Shown: positions 54,572 to 64,000 of the stretch, one piece after another
Layout of the letters: every line of letters starts with the position of its first letter
Numbering within the stretch: the stretch's first letter is position 1
Translations under genes and position numbers: made by a program
Assembly (NCBI RefSeq): GCF_022965805.1
Contig: NC_133110.1
Coordinates: forward strand, 30,500,668 to 30,564,667
Source of the DNA: Primulina eburnea
Lineage: Eukaryota > Streptophyta > Magnoliopsida > Lamiales > Gesneriaceae
Direction of reading: 5' to 3'
DNA: 64,000 nt
The notes under the pieces: generated by a model
Databases searched by the model: none
The model's input: the letters and a program-made list of their open reading frames with translations, nothing else
Told to the model about the DNA's origin: nothing

Positions 54572-57500
54572 CTAGAGCCAACTACCTATATACTTTAGAC
54601 CCATTGATTCGCGATGCTTCTCGAACGATGGTCCTGGTAAAGGCTTAGTTAGTGGATCAGCAACATTATCTGCGGAGCCGACTTTGTCGATCGACACTTC
54701 TCCTCGTTCCACGATCTCTCTGAGGATGTGGTACTTTCTCAATACGTGTTTGGACTTCTGATGAGACCTTGGCTCCTTCGCCTGAGCTATGGCTCCCGTG
54801 TTGTCGCACATCACCGGGATAGGAGCAACTCCATTTGGAATGACGCCCAACTCTTGGACGAAATTCCTAATCCAAACAGCCTCCTTTGCTGCAGCCGATG
54901 CAGCAATGTATTCTGCCTCAGTGATGGAATCCGCAGTACTGTCTTGCTTGGAACTCTTCCAAGAGACAGCACCACCATTGAGCATGAATATGAATCCGGA
55001 GGTTGACTTCGAGTCATCAACATCGCTTTGGAAGCTAGAGTCGGTATAGCCTTCCAATTTTAGTTCTCCACCCCCATAGACCAAGAACAACTTATTGGTC
55101 CTTCTCAAATACTTGAGGATGTCTTTCACAGCTTTCCAGTGTGGAAGACCAGGGTTGGATTGATATCTACTCACTACACTTAGTGCAAATGCCACGTCAG
55201 GACGTGTAGATATCATCCCATACATGATACTACCAATAGCCGAAGCATACGGAATTCGTGTCATCGCCGCTATCTCTGCATCAGTCTTGGGAGACATAGA
55301 CTTGGATAGGGACACGCCATGACACATTGGTAGATGTCCTCTCTTGGACTCATCCATCGAGAACCGCTTCACGATGGTATCAATGTATGTGGACTGGGTG
55401 AGACCAAGCAATCTTCTTGATCTATCTCGATAGATCTGTATTCCCAATACAAAAGATGCTTCACCCAAGTCCTGCATTGAGAACTTACTTGCTAACCATA
55501 TCTTTGTTGATTGCAACATTCCTACATCATTCCCAATGAGTAGAATGTCATCAACATAAAGAACAAGGAATGTCACAGCACTCCCACTGACCTTCTTATA
55601 CACACAGGGTTCCTCAGGATTCTTAGTAAAACCAAACTCTTTGATTGTACTATCGAATCTGAGGTTCCAGCTCCTCGATGCCTGCTTAAGACCATAAATA
55701 GATCTTTGAAGTTTGCATACCATATGCTCACTTCCGATGGATGTAAACCCTTCAGGTTGAGACATATAAATTTCTTCCTTAATATCCCCATTAAGGAAGG
55801 CTGTCTTCACATCCATCTGCCATATCTCATAGTCAAACCATGCAGCTATGGCTAGCAATATCCTAATGGACTTGAACATCGCAACTGGAGAAAAGGTTTC
55901 CTCATAGTCAACACCTTGTCTTTGAGTATACCCTTTTGCTACCAATCGCGCCTTGAAGGTCAATACCTTCCCATCCGCCCCAAGTTTCCTCTTGTAAATC
56001 CATTTACACCCTATGGGAACAGTTCCCTCAGGTGGATCCACAAGATTCCACATTTGGTTCGAATGCATGGAATTCATCTCAGATTCCATTGCTTCAAGCC
56101 ATTTGGATGAATCGGCATCTGATAATGCTTCCTTGAAGGTCCTTGGATCACATCCAAGATTAGGCTCATCATGGCCCTCTTCAAGAAGCAGACCATACCT
56201 CACAGGTGGTCTCGAGACTCTCTCGGTTCTTCTAGGAGCTTGTATCTCCTCACTTGGCTTCTCGGGTGTGGGTTCTACAACTGTGGGTGTCTCTCGAACC
56301 TCTTCGAGTTCTATCATCTCGCCTTTTCTATCCAATAGAAATTCCTTTTCCAAAAAGGTTGCGTTCCTAGAAACAAACACCTTTGTTTCTTGGGGATGAT
56401 AGAAGTAATATCCAATTGAATTCCTTGGATATCCCACAAAGTAGCATAAAATGGATCGACTATCCAATTTATCTCCCACTGTCTGCTTTACATAAGCAGG
56501 ACACCCCCATATTCTTAGATAAGAATACTTGGGAGGCTTACCCATCCATATCTCATATGGAGTCTTGTCAACTGCCTTTGTATGGACATTGTTCAACAAC
56601 ATTGCCGCTGTTTCAAGCGCATATCCCCAAAAGGATGGCGGCAACTCTGTGAACCCCATCATAGACCGAACCATGTCCATCAAAGTCCGGTTACGACGCT
56701 CCGAAACACCATTCAACTGCGGTGTAGCGGGCGGAGTCCACTGCGAGAGAATCCCATTCTCTCTAAGATACTCTTGGAACTCGACACTCAAGTACTCACC
56801 ACCTCGATCCGATCGAAGTGTCTTGATGCTTCGTCCCAATTGCTTCTCTACTTCACTTCTGAATTCTTTGAACCTTTCAAAGGCTTCAGACTTGTATTTC
56901 ATCAAATACACATACCCATACCTCGAATGGTCATCGGTAAAGGTGATGAAGTAGGCATGTCCATGCTTAGTGGTGATGCTAAGCGGACCGCACACATCGG
57001 TATGGATCAAATCCAATAACCCTTTGGCTCGCTCCGCATGGCCCTTAAAGGGAATTTTGGTCATCTTTCCTTTCAGACAGGATTCACAAGTCGTGAGAGC
57101 GTTAATATCAGACATATCAAACATGCCAACTCCCACTAGCTTGTTCATCCTTCTTAGGGAAATATGACCTAATCGAGCATGCCATAGTTGTGCCGAATTA
57201 AGAGTATCTTGTTTGCGCTTATTTGTTGTTGTTATCGTTTGGACATTGTTAAGTGGAATATCTTTTAATTTTAAGGTGTAGAGATTGTTTTCAAGTTCAC
57301 CGGTACCAACTAAACATTCATTCTTGTAAATATTGCAAACACCTTTGCTAAATAAACAAGAAAATCCATCAATATCTAGCATAGAAATGGAAATAATGTT
57401 TTTAACCAAGTCTGGTACATACAAAACATCTCTTAAAACCAAATTAAAATCATTGTTCAAACATAAATAAACATCTCCTACGGCTTTGGCAGCAACCCTT

Positions 57501-58504
57501 GCTCCATTGCCCATCCTCAGGAAGGTCTCACCCTCTCGGAGCCTCCTACTTCTTCCCATCACCTGCAAATCATTACAGAGATGTGAGCCACAGCCGGTAT
57601 CCAATACCCAAGAAGTAGAGTTAATAGAGATATTCACTTCAATGTAGAACATACCTTTAGCAGAACCCTTCTGCGCAAGATATTCCCTGCAGTTACGCCT
57701 CCAATGTCCAGGCTTCTTGCAGTGGTGACAGATGTCAAAAGTCTTTTCAGCCTTCACTGGCGCGGCTGCCACAACGGGACTCGAAGTCTGCCTCTTCAAG
57801 GGCTCGCTCTTCTTGGTACGCTGGAAAGAACGCTTCTTTCCCTTCCCAGGTGGACCAGTCTTCGTGCCAGATGAAGAGCCCACATAAAGAACCGGCTTCT
57901 CCTTCTTGATCGTGGACTCAAAGGTCACAAGCATGTTCACCAACTCTTCAAGGCTGGGCTCAAGCTTGTTCATATTGAAGTTCACGACAAAAGGATCGAA
58001 AGAGCTGGGCAATGACAACAGCAACACATCCGTGGTCAACTCCGATGGCAAGATCAAATCCATGCCTACGAGTTTATCCACGAGCCCAATCAACTTTAGG
58101 CCATGCTCATGGACCGAAGTCCCATCTCGCATGCGTAAAGTGATGAGCTCCTTTACTGTGGCATGCCTCAAAGGCCGAGTCTGCTCACCGAAGAGCTCCT
58201 TGAGGTGCATATGAATGTCAGCAGCATTCTTAGCATCCTCGAATCGCCTTTGCAGCTCATCGTTCATTGAAGCTTGCATGTAACACTTGGCCTTCAAGTC
58301 ATGGTCGCACCAATCCTTGTAGGTCTGCAGTTCCTCGGGACTGCAGTCAGTCGGAGCCTCATCAGGGGGCGACTCAGTAAGTGTGTATGCGATTTTCTCC
58401 GAGTTCAAGACAATCTTTAAGTTTCTTAGCCAAGTGATATAGTTTGGTCCGGTTAGTATGTGTTTTTCGAGAATGACCGAAAACGGGTTGCGAATTGATG
58501 ACAT
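54572..58504 (-). CDS. Copia-2 Gag-Pol polyprotein, intact (1310 aa)
   Basis: The frame begins at ATG 58504 (MSSIRNPFSV). Approximate residues: Gag of the UBN2 type 15-230, CCHC knuckle 259-272 (CHHCKKPGHWRRNC), protease near 300 (WVLDTGCGSHLC), pre-integrase HARLGH near 440, integrase catalytic core with HTDVCGP near 502, SDRGGEY near 565 and SERRNRT near 600, RT with LNGDIKEEIYM and catalytic YVDD near 983, and RNase H from about 1155 (GYTDSSF, TEAEYIA, CDNTGAI) ending GSWL. The domain order and key residues are complete and the length is normal for plant copia polyproteins. The single frame implies one polyprotein cut by its protease. It is probably capable of mobilising itself and relatives such as Copia-1. 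Confidence 0.96.
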   Translation of the reverse strand: MSSIRNPFSVILEKHILTGPNYITWLRNLKIVLNSEKIAYTLTESPPDEAPTDCSPEELQTYKDWCDHDLKAKCYMQASMNDELQRRFEDAKNAADIHMHLKELFGEQTRPLRHATVKELITLRMRDGTSVHEHGLKLIGLVDKLVGMDLILPSELTTDVLLLSLPSSFDPFVVNFNMNKLEPSLEELVNMLVTFESTIKKEKPVLYVGSSSGTKTGPPGKGKKRSFQRTKKSEPLKRQTSSPVVAAAPVKAEKTFDICHHCKKPGHWRRNCREYLAQKGSAKGMFYIEVNISINSTSWVLDTGCGSHLCNDLQVMGRSRRLREGETFLRMGNGARVAAKAVGDVYLCLNNDFNLVLRDVLYVPDLVKNIISISMLDIDGFSCLFSKGVCNIYKNECLVGTGELENNLYTLKLKDIPLNNVQTITTTNKRKQDTLNSAQLWHARLGHISLRRMNKLVGVGMFDMSDINALTTCESCLKGKMTKIPFKGHAERAKGLLDLIHTDVCGPLSITTKHGHAYFITFTDDHSRYGYVYLMKYKSEAFERFKEFRSEVEKQLGRSIKTLRSDRGGEYLSVEFQEYLRENGILSQWTPPATPQLNGVSERRNRTLMDMVRSMMGFTELPPSFWGYALETAAMLLNNVHTKAVDKTPYEIWMGKPPKYSYLRIWGCPAYVKQTVGDKLDSRSILCYFVGYPRNSIGYYFYHPQETKVFVSRNATFLEKEFLLDRKGEMIELEEVRETPTVVEPTPEKPSEEIQAPRRTERVSRPPVRYGLLLEEGHDEPNLGCDPRTFKEALSDADSSKWLEAMESEMNSMHSNQMWNLVDPPEGTVPIGCKWIYKRKLGADGKVLTFKARLVAKGYTQRQGVDYEETFSPVAMFKSIRILLAIAAWFDYEIWQMDVKTAFLNGDIKEEIYMSQPEGFTSIGSEHMVCKLQRSIYGLKQASRSWNLRFDSTIKEFGFTKNPEEPCVYKKVSGSAVTFLVLYVDDILLIGNDVGMLQSTKIWLASKFSMQDLGEASFVLGIQIYRDRSRRLLGLTQSTYIDTIVKRFSMDESKRGHLPMCHGVSLSKSMSPKTDAEIAAMTRIPYASAIGSIMYGMISTRPDVAFALSVVSRYQSNPGLPHWKAVKDILKYLRRTNKLFLVYGGGELKLEGYTDSSFQSDVDDSKSTSGFIFMLNGGAVSWKSSKQDSTADSITEAEYIAASAAAKEAVWIRNFVQELGVIPNGVAPIPVMCDNTGAIAQAKEPRSHQKSKHVLRKYHILREIVERGEVSIDKVGSADNVADPLTKPLPGPSFEKHRESMGLKYIGSWL

Positions 58505-60329
58505 GTCAAAGATTGTACTGAAAAGTAAAACAGATAAATGTTAATGACTATTTTAAAATATTTAATAAGATATAAAGTTTGGACTTTTACTTTATAAATA
58601 ATCGCTCCCACTGTTTTGACATTTTCACTACCCTCTAGTGAAAACGGGAAACACTTTCCTCAGTAGGTACGTAAGGTCCAATTAGCGAATTGTGATCCCG
58701 AATAATATCGGCCATCACAACTCCCAAAAGGTAGTTTCCAATTGCATCGCCATGCAACCCTCTACGTATACTTTTGTCTCACGTTTGATTAGGACCCAAT
58801 AATATGACGTCGTTCATCTTTACGTGTCAAGCCTAACCCATCGATATTGAACCTTAATGGACGGTCGCCATGAGTTCCCTCAATAATATGAGCCGAAATC
58901 ATGGGAGTTCCACGTAGTTCACATCACCATGTCAATGGATGTCACAGCTTTCCGGCACCCAGGGCCCCCTCAATAATATGAGCCGAGCCCCGAGTACGGG
59001 TAGCGTTCATCATGCATCCATTGTCGATGGAAGACAAGGAAATTATAAACAAATTTATAATTCCCCTTTTCGGACTTGATATTAATTTTGAATCTTATTC
59101 AAAATGAGGGTTTTTAATTTTGAAAGGTCTCATCATTAATTTTATTTTAAAAGCTCGCCATGTTTGATCGTATGTTTGCCGGATTCATGCAACTTTGTTA
59201 TTATAATAATAATAACGCACATACTCATTATTTATAACATATCATGCATATATTATAAATAGAAAACAGTACAAGGATGATCAATTGCCCCAAAACTAAT
59301 GGCCCGTGTGAGCCAAACACGGGCCTAGGTCCAATCCTAGGGTAAATGCAGGGATGCAATGCAACTAAATTATTACATTAGCATCCAATATTACATGTCT
59401 TCGATCTTCATAATCACCAAGGCCACCATCTTCCAATCTTGATCTTCCACTATTCTAATATTTACAATTAAATATCCATGGCACATAGGGATACATCTCA
59501 TGGGGGGTGGGAACGGGCCATAAACCAAGCCCACTTTATAAATTGATAATTATTACAATCATACAACACAAATATCCTAGCATACACCTAGCAAATTGGG
59601 CTTGGGCTTTTGATCATCCTTCATGCATAATATCACATATCATACACCATCAACTAATTATCACTATAATTAATTGATCCAATATTATATATCTTGATCC
59701 AATCACTAACCGCCACAATTATAAATTAAATTAACAAAGTATACAAACACCTTTGTCTACTTTCAAATTAATTTATTTATAATCGAATTTCTTGTAAATC
59801 ACAATTTACTATAAATAATTAAAGTCCAACTTCAATTATTTATTTTATGAGAAAATATGTGCAACAATTGTAAATTTGAACTTAAGGGCCCAAAAACCAT
59901 TTTTCACCAAAAATATTTAGGCCCATTTAAATTTCACAAATTATGTTGGCCATCCAATGGCCCAACATCTCAAGGCCCATGACACTAAGATTGTCCAAAA
60001 CACTTTTGGAAACCCTAGCCGTCATCGCCGTCGCCGGAGCTCCGTCGCCGGATTCCGGCAACAACAAAAAAAAATTTTTTTTTTTTTTTTATTTTAAAAG
60101 CTGGATTTATTCGGGCAGCCCCTCGGGCTGCCCTTTGCTGCCCGAAATTTCAGGGCAGCTCGGGCAGCCCTCGGGCAGCAACATGCTGCCCGAAAAATCA
60201 TTTTTTTTTTTTTTTTGTTTTTCTTCAAAATTTTCGGCCCTTTGATTTTCTTGCACAAAAAAATCTCAAACGGTTAGAAATCGATCTCAACATAACATTA
60301 TGCAAATATTACACAAAAATCGTAACCTT
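58505..60329 (-). other. Copia-2 long untranslated leader
   Basis: A 1.8-kb non-coding region almost identical to that of Copia-1. It includes the paired CAATAATATGAGCCGA motifs (about 58891 and 58970), an AT-rich central part, the opposite-strand AAACCCTAG plus GCCGTCGCCGG segment near 60013-60060, poly-T runs, and the GC-rich hairpin block near the PBS. No convincing ORF. Confidence 0.75.
60110..60195. repeat. GC-rich hairpin block in the Copia-2 leader
   Basis: Repeated GGGCAGC and GCTGCCC units. A perfect 10-bp stem TCGGGCAGCA/TGCTGCCCGA (60171-60180 and 60184-60193) encloses a 3-base loop ACA, about 140 bp from the PBS. The equivalent stem is present in Copia-3 (26065-26085). Confidence 0.82.
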
Positions 60330-60342
60330 AGCTCGGATACCA
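60330..60342 (-). other. Primer-binding site of Copia-2
   Basis: The minus strand reads TGGTATCCGAGCT, two bases from the 5' LTR, as in the other two copia copies. Confidence 0.88.
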
Positions 60343-60344
60343 CT

Positions 60345-62423
60345 TGAAAGCGGACCGGTTACGGGGGCCGGAAACACAACGGAAGCGAAAATTTAAAATT
60401 TTTAGAGCAAATTTTCGGCCCCCTTAAGATATTTGTGGAATATTTACAAAAACTTAAAACCATGCATAGGAGGTAAGAAAAATATACCTATCAACTTAGC
60501 AAAGTTGATGTATGGCTCCAATCAAGTTGTGAACAACTTGACTCTTCTAGGTTGAAGATCTACAAGCCTCCAACACCTTTCTTTTCTTCAAAAATAAGGC
60601 CCACCACTCACAAGGTAAACCCCCTCAAAAATTGCACTAGAAAAGTTTGAGGATTTTTCAAAGAGAAAGAATTTTTGTCTCCAAAAATGAAGAACAAAAC
60701 TTGAGAGAAATTGAGAGAAAAATTGTAGAAGATTTCGGCCAAGTGAGGTTGAAGAGTGAGAGGGAGACTAGCCTAGGTTGTTGTGTAAAGTTGTCTCTCA
60801 AAAGTTGCATGCTTTTGGAATTTTTTATTAAAAAGTAATCAACAACCTTTCACCTCCCAAGCATGCAAACCCTAGCATGTCTCACTTATATTATATGGTT
60901 TTTAACACATTAAAAACCATAGACTAAATTTTATTATCTCAAACACATTTGAGATTAATTAAATATTACTTGATTTCACTCAAGTCCCACTAGTTAAATA
61001 ATTATTTAAATTGAGCTCTACTAGACTCAATATTATTTAATTAATTCAACACTTGAATTAATTTAATTATTTAGACTCTACTAGGTCCACTAGTGTTTAA
61101 TTAATTCAACACTTGAATTAATTTAATTTAGTCTCCAATAATGTTCATGAAAATCACAATTTTCAACTACATTATTTACTTGGCCAAATTTTAATCTTAG
61201 GAACACTTCCATAAATTAAAATTTATATTTCTCTCTTAGAAGTCATACTTCTATTTTTCTTAACGCTTATAAACACATTTATAAGCCGTTCAACACTTTG
61301 AACTATTTTACTTCTCTTCGGGATTTACAAAGCAAGTACTTGTGTGGCCCTCAATGGTTCATTGATACAACTAGCCGTGGGTTCACATCTCAATGTGATT
61401 CGGACTAAACATGTCCTTATTCGAGCATACCCCAATTGCTCCATTCTTACTTATCAACTCCTTGATAGTAAGAACGTCAGAACTCAAGTCTGATAGTACC
61501 CAACCAATCACGTTAAACGCCTAGCAGCATCGCTTACGTGATTCCCTAGGTATCACATGATAGTGCCTGCAAGAACCATTCAATTATGGTTAGCGTACAG
61601 TACGGTCCCTTCAACTCATATATCCCGACCGATTCGACAACTATTGGTTTATCGAGAGTTGTCAATGAATCGATACTATGTGTCATGTTGTGGTTGCATC
61701 GATGGTGTAATCTATGAAACCCCTTTCATAATTACCACCATACTCTGATCAGAGATTTCAACCCACATATACATGAAAAACACATAGGATATCCATACCC
61801 GTAGGTAAGCGGTGAATCCCCGACTACAATGCATCGACTCCTATATGTTTCGCCGTAACACCCAACCTTGCCACCTAATGACCCCATAAGAGTCGGTAAA
61901 CAAGTCAAAGTGAAACGCTAGCACATAGAGTCTCAATGTTGTCCCGGGTCATAAGGACTAATTCTGTACAACCATAAACCAGGACTTTTCCACTCGATAA
62001 GTGAGAACCACTTGGAAAGTCCTTTTATGGAGGGTTGTTCAGTGCACTCTACAAGGAGCACCTATCTGCATGTTCGGACATCACAATGTCCCCTACCAAT
62101 GAAACATGGTACTCACATCGCAGATACTAGTCTCTAACTCGAGCGGCCTTTATCCTTCTTAGTGGCGGCTGAATCGACTAGGAACGGTTTAGAATATACA
62201 GTATTCCAAATATGAGTTTCATGATACTCATCATATGAGCATCTCATATTCTTTCTACTATTTGTATATTCAAGGACTTTATCTATGCAACTAGCATGGG
62301 TATAAAGATAAAGATGCGCCAAATTAATAAATTGAAATATTATTAAAATAAAGATCGTTTATACAAAGAGTTTCATTGTGAACAGTCGGCCAACACTTGG
62401 CTCGACGTGCACCTACTCTAACA
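60345..62423 (-). repeat. 5' LTR of Copia-2
   Basis: 2079 bp, practically identical to 52478-54557. A TATA-like minus-strand CCATATAATATAAG lies near 60885-60897. Confidence 0.96.
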
Positions 62424-63984
62424 GTCGAGCCCGGCATTGGCAGATTTGCCAGTAGTACGGGAATTTCCAGATATTTTTCCAGATGAAATCCCAGGATTAC
62501 GTCCAGTGCGAGAGGTAGATTTTAGTATTGATCTTGTACCAGGTACCGTCCCTATTTCGAGAGCTCCATATAGGATGGCACCCATCGAACTAAAAGAATT
62601 GAAAGCACAGTTAGAAGATCTTCTGGCCAAGGGATATATTAGACCTAGTGTATCTCCTTGGGGCGCTCCGGTGCTGTTTGTGCGAAAGAAAGACGGTTCG
62701 ATGCGATTATGTATAGACTACCGACAACTGAATAAGGCAACGATCAAGAATAAATATCCTTTGCCTAGAATTGACGATCTATTTGATCAGTTGCAGGGAT
62801 CCTCTGTCTATTCTAAGATTGATTTACGTTCTGGGTATCATCAGCTCAGAGTTCGAGATGTAGATATACCGAAGACAGCATTTCGAACCAGGTATGGACA
62901 TTACGAATTTATTGTCATGCCTTTTGGTTTAACAAATGCTCCAGCGGTATTTATGGGCTTGATGAATCAAGTGTTTCAGAAATATTTGGATGAATTTGTC
63001 ATTGTTTTCATCGATGATATTTTGGTGTATTCGAAGAACAGAAATGAGCATGCAGAGCATCTCAGAATCGTTTTGCAGACGTTGAGAAACGAGCGACTGT
63101 ATGCTAAATTGTCAAAGTGTGAGTTTTGGCTGAATCGAGTTGTATTCTTGGGGCATATCATTTCTGGAGATGGTATTTCTGTAGATCCGAGTAAAGTGGA
63201 AGCTGTGATCAGTTGGTCGAGACCGACTTCTGTGCCAGAAATACGCAGTTTCATGGGCTTAGCCGGATACTACAGAAGATTTATCAAAGATTTCTCCAGT
63301 ATTGCAAAGCCAATCACTCAATTGACGCAAAAGAATGCACCATTTATCTGGTCAGAGGAGTGCGAGTCTAGCTTTCTAGAGTTGAAGAAAAGGCTGACTA
63401 GTGCTCCAGTACTGACGATACCTTCAGGTACGGGTGATTTTGTTGTGTATTGTGATGCTTCTCATAGAGGTTTGGGATGTGTTCTTATGCAGCGAGGCCA
63501 TGTGATCGCATACGCCTCGAGACAATTGAAGCCACATGAAGTTCGATACCCCATTCATGATCTGGAATTGGCGGCTATCGTATTTGCATTAAAGATTTGG
63601 CGACATTATCTCTACGGCGAGAAATTTGAGATCTTTTCCGATCACAAGAGCCTAAAGTACCTATTCTCTCAATCAGAATTGAACATGAGGCAGCGTAGAT
63701 GGCTTGATCTGTTAAAAGATTTTGATTGTGAAATCAAATATTATCCAGGAAAGTCAAATGCTGCAGCGGACGCTTTGAGTCGAAAGGTTTGTTCTCTATC
63801 CTTGTCGACGATAGGTTTTACAAAACTCGTTGAAAATTGCTGTTTTTCTGGACTAGAATTTGATACAGATAGGAGGCCACTACGACTTGCTGCTATTCAA
63901 GTTGAGCCAGATTTGATCATGAGGATCAAAGAAGCACAGAGAAGAGATCAGAACGTGCAAAGATCGATTCAAATGGTCAGATAA
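62424..63984 (+). pseudogene. Gypsy C2 RT-RNase H, stop at the right edge
   Basis: This continues the C2 pol frame on the far side of Copia-2, starting with the duplicated GTCGA. It encodes the RT linker ([22 protein letters not shown]), fingers and palm ([42 protein letters not shown]), catalytic FIDDILVYS, and RNase H ([39 protein letters not shown]), then the linker toward integrase ([17 protein letters not shown]). A TAA at 63982-63984 interrupts where C1 has a glutamine codon. RT and RNase H motifs are complete, and closer to family expectation than in C1. Confidence 0.92.
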
Positions 63985-64000
63985 GGGCATAGGTCAGAAT

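Larger units (their letters stand above)
52478..62423 (-). mobile_element. Copia-2: complete, very young Ty1/copia element with intact gag-pol
   Basis: A 9946-bp minus-strand element with LTRs of 2080 and 2079 bp, perfect target duplication GTCGA (52473-52477 and 62424-62428), PBS, PPT, 1.8-kb leader and a 1310-codon uninterrupted gag-pol frame. The LTRs differ, by eye, by one substitution (A at 54277, G at 62143, near GAGC[A/G]GCC) and one base in a poly-A run (about 52850 and 60716). It is the most recent event in the window, inside gypsy C2, and shows no visible defect. Confidence 0.97.
50278..64000 (+). mobile_element. Gypsy C2: Tekay/Del-like element split by Copia-2, right end outside window
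   Basis: A plus-strand Ty3/gypsy element of the same family as C1. Present are a short 5' LTR form (50278-50604), PBS (50607-50618), gag-protease (50853-52472), then Copia-2 (52478-62423), and RT-RNase H into integrase (62424-63984 and beyond). It sits in the RT region of gypsy B2; the left flank is TTCAA. The 3' LTR is not in the window. The coding part is broken by a 2-bp deletion in gag and a stop near the right edge. Confidence 0.9.

Overview
This window is plant nuclear DNA made almost entirely of nested LTR retrotransposons. I found no host protein gene, rRNA, tRNA gene or CRISPR array. The case for a plant genome: Ty1/copia polyproteins (integrase before reverse transcriptase), Ty3/gypsy polyproteins (integrase after RNase H) with chromodomain-type tails, primer-binding sites complementary to plant initiator tRNA-Met (TGGTATCAGAGC or TGGTATCCGAGCT), and LTRs of 0.8-2.1 kb in deep nests. 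A eudicot is likely, but I cannot name the species. One gypsy family (A) resembles the CRM (centromeric) chromoviruses, so a pericentromeric location is possible but unproven.

Layout. 1-14989: defective CRM-like gypsy A1 (minus strand); its left LTR runs off the window and its right LTR is split by Copia-1 (4382-14301, TSD ATTAT). 14990-15694: older CRM-like integrase fragment (plus) with a ~365-bp internal tandem duplication; it hosts A1 on its left, and Copia-3 begins on its right. 15695-27139: Copia-3 (minus), decayed, and split by gypsy C1 (20234-25547, plus), which has lost its 3' half. 27161-50277: gypsy B (Tekay/Del-like, minus) in an LTR-internal-LTR-internal arrangement. Its second copy is interrupted by A2 (36705-41162, TSD CAATG), a CRM derivative without reverse transcriptase; by gypsy D (41706-49535, TSD GTTTT); and on the right by gypsy C2 (plus, from 50278). 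C2 is itself split by Copia-2 (52478-62423, TSD GTCGA) and runs off the right edge.

By-eye LTR divergence agrees with the nesting. Copia-2 is newest (about one substitution and one 1-bp indel in ~2080 bp) and is the only element with an uninterrupted gag-pol frame (1310 codons). D (~0.5%) and Copia-1 (~0.6%) are recent; A2, Copia-3 and A1 are at ~3-4%. Copia-1, B1 and D are near-intact frames stopped by one to three nonsense codons.

Most unusual feature: all four gypsy families, otherwise unlike in LTR sequence, carry in their LTRs an array of GC-rich 10-14-mers. In A1, B, C and D the motifs come in pairs 22-23 bp apart and most successive pairs are ~72-76 bp apart; A2 keeps only the ~73-bp periodicity. 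Where a TATA box can be seen (A, B, C1) the array lies just upstream of it. A and B share nearly the same decamer with a TTGACC between the two copies; C and D share another motif. The copia family instead carries GC-rich hairpins in its 1.8-kb untranslated leader near the primer-binding site.
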